Shown: positions 8,612 through 17,826 of the stretch, piece by piece | Numbering within the stretch: the stretch's first letter is position 1 | Layout of the letters: each line of letters begins with the position of its first letter | Assembly (NCBI GenBank): GCA_012735435.1 | Contig: JAAYHH010000154.1 | Coordinates: 1-39,272 of the forward strand | Source: Bacillota bacterium | Lineage (GTDB): Bacteria > Bacillota > Limnochordia > DTU087 | Direction of reading: 5' to 3' | DNA length: 39,272 nucleotides | Translations under genes and position numbers: made by a program | The notes under the pieces: generated by a model | What the model saw: the letters and a program-made list of their open reading frames with translations, nothing else | Told to the model about the DNA's origin: nothing | Database searches by the model: none

Positions 8612-9226
8612 GTGAATATTCGACAACTGATCTTGACGGTTCCGGCCATCCTCTTTGCTATATCTATCCATGAGTTTTCCCATGGGATGGCGGCATACAA
8701 GCTGGGAGATCCTACCGCCAAGTACCAAGGGAGGCTGACATTAAACCCGCTGGCCCATCTTGATCCGCTGGGTGCCCTGATGCTGGTGCTTTTTCGATTT
8801 GGCTGGGCTAAACCGGTAATGGTCAATCCCTATTATTTTAAAGACCCCCGCCGGGGCATGATGCTGGTCAGTTTAGCTGGTCCCATGGCTAATATAGCCG
8901 CCGCCTGGTTCTTTCGCATCTTGCTCATGTTTCTGCCGTATCAGTTTCCCGGACAAGTGGGTTCGGTGGTGTACTTGTTCCTCTGGTTGAATATTGTCAT
9001 CAATATCGGCCTTGCTGCCTTCAACCTCCTTCCCATACCGCCCCTGGATGGCTCGAAGATCCTGGCAGGTATATTGCCGGCCCGCTATGAGTTTACTTTC
9101 CAGCAGCTGGAGGCTTACGGCCCCGTAATCCTGCTGCTGCTTCTGGTAAGCGGCATTGCCGGCAGGCTCATGGCGCCAATAGTCGCTTTCCTGAGCCGCT
9201 TGATCTCCATTTTTCCCGTGGTGTAG
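8612..9226 (+). CDS. Site-2 protease family protein (peptidase M50)
   Basis: HEFSH (HExxH) in the first TM segment, NLLPIPPLDGSKI motif, hydrophobic profile. Confidence 0.93.
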   Translation: MNIRQLILTVPAILFAISIHEFSHGMAAYKLGDPTAKYQGRLTLNPLAHLDPLGALMLVLFRFGWAKPVMVNPYYFKDPRRGMMLVSLAGPMANIAAAWFFRILLMFLPYQFPGQVGSVVYLFLWLNIVINIGLAAFNLLPIPPLDGSKILAGILPARYEFTFQQLEAYGPVILLLLLVSGIAGRLMAPIVAFLSRLISIFPVV

Positions 9227-9338
9227 GTATGCAGCCGGGGCTCGATAAGAGAGTCTGCCGCAGCTCCTTGAGTTCAGCCGGGGAGTCCAGCGGCTAAACC
9301 TTTTGCTTGAGGCGGCATCCGTCCGGGGGTCAGTATCT

Positions 9339-10070
9339 ATGAGCTATCGTGTACAGTTAGATGTTTTTGATGGTCCTCTCGAGCTGCTTCTCCACCTATT
9401 GGAACAGGAAAAGCTGGATATCCGGGATATTGAGATCTCCCGAATAACCCGGCAGTACCTGGATTACTTAGCAACCATGCAGGAGTATGACCTAGAAGTA
9501 GCCGGCGATTTCCTGGTTATGGCAGCAACACTCCTTCAGATTAAGGTGGGAGCACTTCTGCCGGATGCAGAGACCGAACTGGAAACTGAGGACCAAGAGA
9601 TAATCTACAGCCGGGATGAGCTTATCCGGCGGTTATTGGTTTACCGTCAGTTTCGGGAAGCAGCTAGGCAGCTTGCAGATTTGGCCCGTATCCGCCGGCA
9701 GGTCTACCCTCGGCCCATATCCCTTTTAGGTCCCAAAGGGCCGCTGGTGTATACCAATCCAGTTGGAGATGCCACGGTGCAGGATCTAGCTTCTATCTAT
9801 GCCAATACCTTGCTCAACTGGCAGGCCCGGGAAGAGGTTAGGCAGATTAAGCGACGGGCAATTGATTTGAATGCAAAGATCGGCGAGGTGGCCCTCTTAG
9901 TTCAGAAACACTCACGGCTGATGTTTGATGAGCTTTTGGGGAGACAGCCGACCAAGACTGATGTTGTGTATACCTTCCTAGCTGTCTTGGAATTGGTCAA
10001 GCAGGGAATTGTTCGGGTGTCTCAATCCGGTATAGATGAACCTATTATTATTTCTTTCGATAAGGAGTAG
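9339..10070 (+). CDS. scpA: Segregation and condensation protein A
   Basis: YRVQLDVFDGPLELLLHLLEQEKLDIRDIEISRITRQYLDYL and AGDFLVMAATLLQIK; followed by scpB. ATG at 9339 preferred. Confidence 0.96.
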   Translation: MSYRVQLDVFDGPLELLLHLLEQEKLDIRDIEISRITRQYLDYLATMQEYDLEVAGDFLVMAATLLQIKVGALLPDAETELETEDQEIIYSRDELIRRLLVYRQFREAARQLADLARIRRQVYPRPISLLGPKGPLVYTNPVGDATVQDLASIYANTLLNWQAREEVRQIKRRAIDLNAKIGEVALLVQKHSRLMFDELLGRQPTKTDVVYTFLAVLELVKQGIVRVSQSGIDEPIIISFDKE

Positions 10071-10077
10071 CTAGACT

Positions 10078-10599
10078 ATGTCGCCTCAAAGGGCCAAGGC
10101 TGTTTTGGAAGCCATTATATTTGCAGCGGCTAAGCCAGTTCCCCTCAAGAATTTGGCAGCTGCCATCGGCTGGGAAGAGCCGATGACAGAACTGCTGCTG
10201 GCAGAGATGATGCGGGAGTATCAACAGCCCCGGAGGGGTATTGAACTCTGCAAGGTCGCTGGAGGTTATCAGTTTGCCACCAAGCCGTGGATGGCACCGT
10301 ATCTTGAAGCCTTTCAGCGGCCTGAGGTAACCAGCGGCTTATCCCAGGCTGCCCTTGAGACCTTAGCCATCATCGCCTACCGCCAGCCGGTAACCAAGGT
10401 GGAGATTGAAAATATTCGAGGAGTCAGGTCGGATTCGGCCATCAACAGCCTTCTGGAAAGGGAGCTTATTGAGGAAAAAGGACGGCAGGACGCACCGGGA
10501 CGTCCCATTTTGCTGGGTACTACCCAGCGGTTTCTCGAGTGTTTTGGTCTCGCGGATCTGGGAGACCTGCCTCCTCTACCCAAAATACCTAATAAGTAG
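10078..10599 (+). CDS. scpB: Segregation and condensation protein B
   Basis: LEAIIFAAAKPVPLKNLA, ALETLAIIAYRQPVTKVEIENIRGVRSDSAINSLLERELIEEKGR. Confidence 0.96.
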   Translation: MSPQRAKAVLEAIIFAAAKPVPLKNLAAAIGWEEPMTELLLAEMMREYQQPRRGIELCKVAGGYQFATKPWMAPYLEAFQRPEVTSGLSQAALETLAIIAYRQPVTKVEIENIRGVRSDSAINSLLERELIEEKGRQDAPGRPILLGTTQRFLECFGLADLGDLPPLPKIPNK

Positions 10600-10613
10600 T
10601 AAATCGCGGCAAA

Positions 10614-11327
10614 TTGAGCAAGCTAAACCGGGTGAGGCAGATGTACCTCTATGTCGGTTTAGCTTTTTTTGTCGTTTGTGTGCTGTTCCTTTCGATTCCC
10701 TTCCGGATTATCCTCAATTACCATTTGCAGCAGGGGGAGGATCTTCTCTGGGTGGAGGTGTCCTGGCTGGGTCTTCCGCTGGTCCGGAGGTTCATCCCAG
10801 TATTGTCGGACGCGGATTCTCCATCAGAGGAAGATGAAGCAGGGGAAGCTGAGTTAACATCAATCATCAATGCTCTGGCTCGCTGCTATCATTTCGTCTT
10901 TGACACTGCCCATGTAATCATGCATGGGGAGCATCCTATGGGCAGCCGCCACAATCCCCTGTACCATTGGGTTTTGAAGTATTTTTCTCGAGATACGGTC
11001 CGCTTCATGCGGCAAATAGAGGAGCTCAAGTGGTCAACTACCATCGGGCTCGGCGATGCCGCGGCTACCGCCATTCTTGCCGGTGCACTCCTGGGGCTGA
11101 AGGGTGCAGGATTTGCTTGGCTGCAGCGGAAAATTCAGATAGACCCAGCTAGGCTCAACTGGCAAGTTCTTCCCCATTATGGAGGCCTGTGGATAGAAGT
11201 CAGCATCCACTGCATATTAAGGGTCAATACCGGTCATATTATCATCACAGGTATCGCAAAGTCTTTTCAGTCCCTATTCCAGAAAGCGGCCTGGTGGAGA
11301 AAGCAGTTGGCCGCTGTAGAGGAGTGA
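10614..11327 (+). CDS. DUF2953 domain-containing protein
   Basis: N-terminal TM and a pattern resembling clostridial DUF2953 proteins; located between scpB and ytfJ. The start could be the ATG at 10641. Confidence 0.75.
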   Translation: MSKLNRVRQMYLYVGLAFFVVCVLFLSIPFRIILNYHLQQGEDLLWVEVSWLGLPLVRRFIPVLSDADSPSEEDEAGEAELTSIINALARCYHFVFDTAHVIMHGEHPMGSRHNPLYHWVLKYFSRDTVRFMRQIEELKWSTTIGLGDAAATAILAGALLGLKGAGFAWLQRKIQIDPARLNWQVLPHYGGLWIEVSIHCILRVNTGHIIITGIAKSFQSLFQKAAWWRKQLAAVEE

Positions 11328-11333
11328 GTTCCG

Positions 11334-11795
11334 TTGAGCAGTGGGTCCGGTCATCCCATTGAAGGCCTGATGCAGACCGTGATGGACAGCCTAAAAGAAA
11401 TAGTGGATGTCAATACCATCCTCGGCGACCCGGTAGAGACCCCCGATGGAGCGGTAATCCTGCCGGTTTCCCGGGTATCCTTTGGGTTTGTGGCTGGCGG
11501 TACCGATCAGCCTTACATAGGTGAACAGGAAAAGAACGCCAAGGATACCCAGTCTTCAGCTGAGACCCGTCCCTTCGGCGGCGGCAGCGGTGCCGGCATA
11601 TCGGTAAGTCCTGTAGCTTTCTTGGTGGTGCGCCAGAATGAGGTTAGATTGATGCCGGTGGACAGCAACGCAATTTATGACCGCTTGCTTGATCTTGCTC
11701 CGAAGCTCCTTGACCAGCTCCAGGGGACGGTGAGTCGAAAGCAGTATACGGAAAAACCGGCCTGGGCATACGACGGCGGGCGCAACAATCACTAG
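11334..11795 (+). CDS. ytfJ: GerW family sporulation protein (YtfJ)
   Basis: HPIEGLMQTVMDSLKEIVDVNTILGDPVETPDGAVILPVSRVSFGFVAGG and GGGSGAGISVSPVAFLVV are diagnostic. Confidence 0.95.
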   Translation: MSSGSGHPIEGLMQTVMDSLKEIVDVNTILGDPVETPDGAVILPVSRVSFGFVAGGTDQPYIGEQEKNAKDTQSSAETRPFGGGSGAGISVSPVAFLVVRQNEVRLMPVDSNAIYDRLLDLAPKLLDQLQGTVSRKQYTEKPAWAYDGGRNNH

Positions 11796-11851
11796 GGCAT
11801 TTTGTTCGATGCCTTTAGTTGATGAAGTGTCCATCAGGATAAGCAGGAAAG

Positions 11852-13036
11852 ATGACTAGAATGAAGAAAAAACTGGTTTGCTGCGTTGTTGGATGGCTTG
11901 CTGCATGTTGTTTGCTGCTTTCGGGAAGCCCTTTTGTGTTATGCAGTGAAGCTGGCGAGAAGCTGAACATTTCTGCCAGCGCGGCAGTTGTCATGGATCA
12001 GCAAACAGGCCAGGTGCTTTGGGCCAAAAACCCCAATTGGCGGCGGCCTATGGCCAGCTTGACCAAGATCATGACAGCGGTGCTGGTCCTTGAGCACTGC
12101 GATCTCAATGAACCGGTGTTAGTCAGCAGGGAGGCGGCCAGGACGCCGGGCTCCTCCATGTATCTGCGGGCTGGCGCCAGTTATTCGGTTCAGGATCTGC
12201 TGTGGGGTCTGATGCTGGCTTCCGGCAATGATGCGGCAGAGGCATTGGCCCAGCATGTTGCCAAAACTACCGGTGACTTTGCAGTTTTTATGAACAAGAA
12301 GGCTGCCCTCTTAGGTGCCCATAACACCCAATTTACCAATCCCCACGGGTTGCCAGATGACAACCATTACTCCACTGCCTATGACATGGCACTGATTACC
12401 CGCTATGCCATGTCCATTCCGCAGTTTGCAGCGATTGTCGCTTCCCCGAGAAAAGTGATCTCCGAACCTATGTCAAGGGAGGAAGCGGGGGAGACCAGCC
12501 GTCCCATCTACAACAAGAATCGGCTCCTTTGGCAGTATGAAGGAGCCAACGGTGTCAAGACCGGATATACTGCGGCTGCCGGCCGGTGCTTGGTAGCATC
12601 AGCTGCCAAGTACGGCAGGCAGGTAATTGTGGTAGTCCTTGATGCTCCCCGCATGTGGGAGGATGCAGCGGCTCTTTTGACCTACGGCCTTGAGGAATTT
12701 GAAAACCTGCGGGTAGTGGAGAAGGGGCAGAGCGTTGGAACCATTGGAGTTGCCCAAGGGCTAAGTGACATCATACCGGCGGTCAGTGCTCAGGATGTGT
12801 GGGTGACAGTTCCTAAATCCCAGCGGGATGCTTTAGAAGTTGACTATATCATCTATGAAGGGATCACCGCTCCTATCCAAAAGTGGGCGCCGGTAGGCAA
12901 GCTCCAGGTCAAGACCGGAGATGATGTGTTGGCTGAAGTTCCCCTGCTGGCCGGCAAAGAGGTAGCGGACCGCACCTTAGGCGGATTCCTTAAGCATTTT
13001 TCCCGCCGCCTGCACCGGCTCTTGTTGGCTCCCTAA
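11852..13036 (+). CDS. dacF: D-alanyl-D-alanine carboxypeptidase (peptidase S11, DacF-like)
   Basis: Signal peptide; SLTKIMTA (SxxK), SGNDAAEALA (SxN), ANGVKTGYTAAAGRCLVASA (KTG). Confidence 0.93.
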   Translation: MTRMKKKLVCCVVGWLAACCLLLSGSPFVLCSEAGEKLNISASAAVVMDQQTGQVLWAKNPNWRRPMASLTKIMTAVLVLEHCDLNEPVLVSREAARTPGSSMYLRAGASYSVQDLLWGLMLASGNDAAEALAQHVAKTTGDFAVFMNKKAALLGAHNTQFTNPHGLPDDNHYSTAYDMALITRYAMSIPQFAAIVASPRKVISEPMSREEAGETSRPIYNKNRLLWQYEGANGVKTGYTAAAGRCLVASAAKYGRQVIVVVLDAPRMWEDAAALLTYGLEEFENLRVVEKGQSVGTIGVAQGLSDIIPAVSAQDVWVTVPKSQRDALEVDYIIYEGITAPIQKWAPVGKLQVKTGDDVLAEVPLLAGKEVADRTLGGFLKHFSRRLHRLLLAP

Positions 13037-13062
13037 GTGAAACAGGGGGCCTTTGACAGGGT

Positions 13063-13091
13063 TTGACACTTAAAGAGCAGTATAGTATACT
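13063..13091 (+). promoter_or_regulatory. Sigma-A type promoter upstream of rluB
   Basis: TTGACA (13063-13068), 17 nt spacer, TATACT (13086-13091): full -35 match and 5/6 -10 match. Confidence 0.75.
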
Positions 13092-13162
13092 TGGCCCCAG
13101 ATCGCCAGCCAGTTTTTGGTTAGGGGATATTGGGGATTGTTTTTTGTAAACCAGGGCGGGTG

Positions 13163-13921
13163 ATGGTTGTGGCAATGGAACGGCTGCAGAAGGTGCTGGC
13201 CCGCTGTGGAGTTGCTTCCCGGAGGGCCAGTGAAGAACTAATTACAACTGGCAGGGTGAAGGTTAACGGCAAAGTAATTACAACCTTGGGAGTGAAGGTC
13301 GATCCGGCCGTTGACCGGATTGAGGTGGATGGTCGGCTGATTCGGCCTTCTTTTTCTAAAGTCTATTATATTCTGTACAAGCCCACCGGTGTAATTTCAT
13401 CCTGCCGAGATCCCCAAGGAAGGGTCACAGTGCTGGACCTGCTCCATGGGGTCAAAGAACGGGTGTACCCGGTGGGGCGCTTGGATTATGATAGTGAAGG
13501 TCTGGTGTTTCTCACCAATGACGGTGAAACTGCCCAGATTTTAGGCCACCCCCGTTATCAAGTGCGGAAAAGCTATTTAGTAGAGGTCCAAGGTTTTCCC
13601 AGCGAGAAGGCAATTTCCCGCCTCCGTCGGGGGATTAAGCTTTCTGACGGCTGGACTGCCCCTGCCCAGGTGAAGATCCTTCAGCGGCTGAAGGATACGA
13701 CGATTTTGACCTTTGATATCCACGAAGGTAGGAATCGGCAGATCCGCAGGATGTGTGAGGCAATAGGTCATCCAGTGGTATCTTTGAAGCGCTTTCGCAT
13801 GGGTCCCCTTGACCTGGAGGGTCTGGAGCCCGGCCAGTTCCGGCGGCTTAAGCCTCGGGAGGTTAAAGAGCTCCTTTCCTTCGCGGCCAAAGCAAAGGAA
13901 GCTTTCCGAAGGAGAAAGTAA
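13163..13921 (+). CDS. rluB: rRNA pseudouridine synthase, RluB/RsuA family
   Basis: ERLQKVLARCGVASRRASEELI (S4 domain), YPVGRLDYDSEGLVFLTNDG, EGRNRQIRRMCEAIGHPVVSLKR. Start at 13163 or 13175. Confidence 0.95.
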   Translation: MVVAMERLQKVLARCGVASRRASEELITTGRVKVNGKVITTLGVKVDPAVDRIEVDGRLIRPSFSKVYYILYKPTGVISSCRDPQGRVTVLDLLHGVKERVYPVGRLDYDSEGLVFLTNDGETAQILGHPRYQVRKSYLVEVQGFPSEKAISRLRRGIKLSDGWTAPAQVKILQRLKDTTILTFDIHEGRNRQIRRMCEAIGHPVVSLKRFRMGPLDLEGLEPGQFRRLKPREVKELLSFAAKAKEAFRRRK

Positions 13922-13930
13922 GGTGAATCC

Positions 13931-15199
13931 ATGGGTAGAGTGGTTGTGATAGGCGGCGGGGCTGCTGGGATGATGGCGGCGGGAACAGCCGCCCAGACAG
14001 GCTGTGAAGTGGTTCTCTTGGAGAAGAACAGTATTTTGGGCAAGAAGCTGCTCATTACCGGCAAGGGACGGTGCAATTTGACCAATGCCTGCGAAATTGA
14101 AGAGGTGATAGGCCGCTTCGGCGGAGGAGGCAAATTCCTGTACAGTGCGTTACACGCCTTTCCTCCCCTGGCAGCTTGGCAGTTTTTTACCGACCGGGGC
14201 CTTGAACTGGTAGTGGAACGGGGACGGCGGGTGTTTCCCGCCTCGGGAAAGGCTGCAGACGTTGTGAAGGTGCTGATGGATTATCTTCGGCAGGAAGGTG
14301 CAGCTGTTAGACTCAATTCCCCGGTTGCGGAAATCGTCACACGGGGCGCAAAGCCCCGGCACATCACTGGAGTGAAGTTGGCCGATGGGAGCTTTTTATC
14401 TGCTGATGCTGTGATTTTAGCCTCCGGCGGAGCCTCATATCCCGGCACAGGCTCCACCGGCGACGGCTATATCATGGCAGAAAGGCTGGGGCACACCCTT
14501 CAGCCCCTTTACCCTGGTCTGGTACCCCTTAAGGCGAAGGAGGAGTGGGTCAAAGAAGCCGCGGGGCTGAGCCTTCGCAATGTGCGGGCAAAGCTTTTGG
14601 ATGGTGAAGAGCTGCTTGGGTCGGAATTCGGGGAGATGGACATTACCCATTTTGGGGTCGGTGGTCCGATTATTCTTACTTTAAGCCGCTTTGTGGCGCC
14701 CCGGGTACAGCAGGGAAAGACCCTGCGGTTGGAGATTGACCTAAAGCCTGCCCTTGATGATGAACGTCTCGATGCTCGGCTGCAGAGAGACTTGCAAAAG
14801 TATACCCGGAAATCCCTCAAGAATGCTCTCAAAGATCTTTTGCCCAAGGTCCTGATACCTGTAGTCATTACTTTATCCGAGATTCCCCCAGATCGACCTG
14901 CCCACCAAATTACCAGGGAGCAGCGGTACCGGCTCCTGCGGCTGCTGAAAGGGCTGCCTCTGACTATCACCGGAACCCTTCCCCTGTCGGCGGCCATAGT
15001 CACCCAAGGGGGCGTCACGTTAGCTGAAGTTGATCCCCGCACAATGGCCTCCCGGCTGGTGAAGGGGCTGTTTTTTGCCGGTGAGGTCCTTGACCTTGCT
15101 GCAGACACAGGGGGGTTCAACCTGCAGGCCGCGTTTGCCACCGGCTATGTGGCGGGCCGCCATGCAGCCCGGGCTGCCGGTGCAAAAGCTTTGCATTGA
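13931..15199 (+). CDS. NAD(P)/FAD-dependent oxidoreductase, HI0933 family
   Basis: VVVIGGGAAGMMAAGTAAQTGCEVVLLEKN, GKKLLITGKGRCNLTN, PGTGSTGDGYIMAERLGH, TQGGVTLAEVDPRTM. Confidence 0.93.
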   Translation: MGRVVVIGGGAAGMMAAGTAAQTGCEVVLLEKNSILGKKLLITGKGRCNLTNACEIEEVIGRFGGGGKFLYSALHAFPPLAAWQFFTDRGLELVVERGRRVFPASGKAADVVKVLMDYLRQEGAAVRLNSPVAEIVTRGAKPRHITGVKLADGSFLSADAVILASGGASYPGTGSTGDGYIMAERLGHTLQPLYPGLVPLKAKEEWVKEAAGLSLRNVRAKLLDGEELLGSEFGEMDITHFGVGGPIILTLSRFVAPRVQQGKTLRLEIDLKPALDDERLDARLQRDLQKYTRKSLKNALKDLLPKVLIPVVITLSEIPPDRPAHQITREQRYRLLRLLKGLPLTITGTLPLSAAIVTQGGVTLAEVDPRTMASRLVKGLFFAGEVLDLAADTGGFNLQAAFATGYVAGRHAARAAGAKALH

Positions 15200-15219
15200 T
15201 TTTACCCCTGTGGTAAGAT
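15191..15219 (+). promoter_or_regulatory. Candidate sigma-A promoter for the aromatic operon
   Basis: TTGCAT (15191-15196), 17 nt spacer, TAAGAT (15214-15219), just upstream of the aroH-hisC fusion. Confidence 0.5.
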
Positions 15220-15254
15220 ATCTCTAAATCTATCGGCAGATGGAGGTCAGATAA

Positions 15255-16751
15255 ATGCTGTCATTGCCTATGACTCGGGGAATCCGGGGCGCAATAACTG
15301 TAGACGAAAACACGGAAGCTGCCATTACCGGTGCAGCCTGGCGTCTTACCCAGGCGATGATGAGTGCCAACCAGGTTGAGGTTGGGGAAATTGCCTGCAT
15401 TATTTTCTCCGTCACCCCAGATTTGGATGCTGCCTTCCCCGCAACTGGGGTCAGGCTGGCAGGTCTAACAACAACTCCGCTGTTTTCTACCAGGGAGATT
15501 CCGGTTCCCGGCAGCCTCCCCCGCTGCATCAGAGCTTTAATGCTGGTTTCAACTAACCTCAAGCAAGATGAGATACGGCATATATACCTGGGAGAAGCAG
15601 CCAAGCTGCGGCCGGACCTAGATGGCGGACAAGCTGATGAGGCTGATAGACCAGGGGATGGGATGCCAAGTTATCGAAAAACCATTCTGGATATTGCTCC
15701 ATACCAGCCGGGCAAGCCCATCAGCGAACTGAGGCGGGAGAAGGGCCTGACTGATATCATCAAACTGGCTTCCAATGAAAACCCCCTGGGACCGTCCCCG
15801 AAGGCTGTAGCGGCGGTGCAGCAGTCCTTGACTTCATTACATATTTATCCAGACGGTAACTGCTTTGAGCTGCGGGAATCGCTGGCCAAGAGGTTGGGCG
15901 TTGAGGATATGGAGCTGATCTTCGGCAATGGTTCCGATGAAGTGATCAAGATGCTGGGCCTGACTTTCTTGGAACCGGGAGATGAGGTCTTGGTCTGTGA
16001 GCCCACCTTTAGTGAATATGCCTATGCCGCCAACTTAATGGGGGCAAAGCTTAGAACTCTGCCCCTCAAAGACCATGCCTTCGATCTAGAAGGGATGCTG
16101 GCGGCGATTAATCCTAAGACTAAAATGGTGTTTATTTGCAATCCCAACAATCCTACCGGCGCCTATGTAAAACAAGGGGCAGTAGACGATTTTCTGACTA
16201 AGATTCCGGAGCATGTCCTCGTGGTCTTTGATGAAGCCTATTATGAATATGTGACAGCCGCTGACTATCCGGACACCATCAGCTATGTAAAAGAAGGACG
16301 CAACGTCGTGGTTCTTAGAACTTTTTCCAAGATCTACGGGTTGGCTGGCCTCAGAATCGGCTATGGTGTGGCTCCTGGACATATAGCCCAGCTGGTTCAC
16401 CGGGTTAGAGAACCCTTTAATGTCAATGCGGCAGCTCAAGTCGCTGCTCTAGCTGCCCTGGAGGATGAGGAGCATGTCGCTAGGAGCCGTGAGCTGAATG
16501 AAGCCGGCAAGGCTTGGTTGTATCAGGAGCTGGCCAAGCTAGAGCTGGATTATGTCCCAAGCCAAACGAACTTTATCTTTATCGATCTTAAGCAGGACAG
16601 TCAGATTGTTTACCAGCGCCTCTTGGACCGGGGGGTTATTGCCCGCAGCGGAGGTGTGTTTGGATGTCCTACTTGGCTTAGGGTGACTATTGGTACTGAA
16701 GAGGAAAACCAGAGGTTCATAGAGGCCTTGGCAGAAGTCGTGGGAAGATAA
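15255..16751 (+). CDS. AroH-type chorismate mutase fused to HisC-type (class I/II) aminotransferase
   Basis: About residues 1-120 resemble B. subtilis AroH (TRGIRGAITVDENTEAAI, SVTPDLDAAFPATGVR, LPRCIRALMLVSTNLKQDEIRHIYLGEAAKLRPDL). From about residue 137: MPSYRKTILDIAPYQPGKPISELRRE, KLASNENPLGPSP, CNPNNPTGAYV, FDEAYYEY, RTFSKIYGLAGLRIGYG. One uninterrupted frame. Confidence 0.9.
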   Translation: MLSLPMTRGIRGAITVDENTEAAITGAAWRLTQAMMSANQVEVGEIACIIFSVTPDLDAAFPATGVRLAGLTTTPLFSTREIPVPGSLPRCIRALMLVSTNLKQDEIRHIYLGEAAKLRPDLDGGQADEADRPGDGMPSYRKTILDIAPYQPGKPISELRREKGLTDIIKLASNENPLGPSPKAVAAVQQSLTSLHIYPDGNCFELRESLAKRLGVEDMELIFGNGSDEVIKMLGLTFLEPGDEVLVCEPTFSEYAYAANLMGAKLRTLPLKDHAFDLEGMLAAINPKTKMVFICNPNNPTGAYVKQGAVDDFLTKIPEHVLVVFDEAYYEYVTAADYPDTISYVKEGRNVVVLRTFSKIYGLAGLRIGYGVAPGHIAQLVHRVREPFNVNAAAQVAALAALEDEEHVARSRELNEAGKAWLYQELAKLELDYVPSQTNFIFIDLKQDSQIVYQRLLDRGVIARSGGVFGCPTWLRVTIGTEEENQRFIEALAEVVGR

Positions 16752-16791
16752 AAGGCCGGCCCTGGGCTTTAGGTAAGGGAGTGGGTAAGAA

Positions 16792-17823
16792 ATGATTATA
16801 GTCATGGAACGGAACGCATCTCCCAAGCTGGTGGATTCAGTAACCGCTAGGCTTGAACAACTGGGGTTCAAGGTTCACCTTTCTGTGGGTGTTGAGCGAA
16901 CCATTATTGGAGTCATCGGGGAAAAGCGGCCTGAGTACATGGAACAGCTGGCTGCCATGGCAGGAGTTGAAAGTATTGTCCCCATCCTCCGTCCCTTTAA
17001 GCTGGCCAGCCGAGAATTTCATCCCGAACCCACAAAGGTGCAGGTTGGGAATGTAACCATCGGCGGTGAGGAGATAGTTGTCATGGCTGGTCCCTGTGCC
17101 GTGGAGAGCGAGGAACAGATCTTGACCATCGCTAGAAAGATTAAGGCGGCCGGTGCCCAAATTTTGCGAGGAGGCGCCTTTAAGCCCCGCACATCCCCCT
17201 ATTCCTTCCAAGGGTTAGAAGAAGAGGGTCTTAAGCTCCTAGCCCTGGCCAGGGAGGAGACAGGACTGCCGGTTGTTACGGAGGTCGTTAATCCCCGGGA
17301 CATTGAACTGGTGGAAAAGTATGCAGATATGCTGCAGGTCGGTGCCCGCAACATGCAAAATTTTACCCTTTTGCGGGAGATAGGGCAGTCAAAGAAGCCT
17401 GTTCTCCTCAAGCGGGGTCTAGCTGCCACTGTTGAAGAATGGCTCATGGCTGCAGAATACATAATATCCGGCGGCAACAGCAATGTAGTCCTGTGTGAGC
17501 GGGGGATTAGAACATATGAAACAGGTACCCGCAATACTCTGGACCTAAGTGCTGTCCCGGCGGTCAAGCATTACAGCCACTTGCCCATTATCGCCGATCC
17601 CAGCCACGGAACCGGCCGGTGGCGGTATGTTAAGCCAATGGCTAAAGCTGCCATTGCCGCCGGTGCCGATGGACTGATGATAGAAGTACATTGTCGGCCG
17701 GAGGAAGCTCTCTCCGATGGTGCTCAATCCCTGACACCGGACAATTTCCGGCAGCTGATGGCGGAAATCAAGGCGGTGGCAGAGGCCGTAGGCCGGAAAA
17801 GCACTGAACCAGTGGTGGTCTGA
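16792..17823 (+). CDS. aroF: 3-deoxy-7-phosphoheptulonate synthase (DAHP synthase with N-terminal ferredoxin-like domain)
   Basis: [91 protein letters not shown]. Confidence 0.95.
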   Translation: MIIVMERNASPKLVDSVTARLEQLGFKVHLSVGVERTIIGVIGEKRPEYMEQLAAMAGVESIVPILRPFKLASREFHPEPTKVQVGNVTIGGEEIVVMAGPCAVESEEQILTIARKIKAAGAQILRGGAFKPRTSPYSFQGLEEEGLKLLALAREETGLPVVTEVVNPRDIELVEKYADMLQVGARNMQNFTLLREIGQSKKPVLLKRGLAATVEEWLMAAEYIISGGNSNVVLCERGIRTYETGTRNTLDLSAVPAVKHYSHLPIIADPSHGTGRWRYVKPMAKAAIAAGADGLMIEVHCRPEEALSDGAQSLTPDNFRQLMAEIKAVAEAVGRKSTEPVVV

Positions 17824-17826
17824 GTC

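Noticed and set aside
14509-15141. 210-aa minus-strand ORF inside the HI0933-family gene
   Set aside because: Fully antisense to a motif-complete flavoprotein; Arg/Ser/Pro-rich shadow composition.
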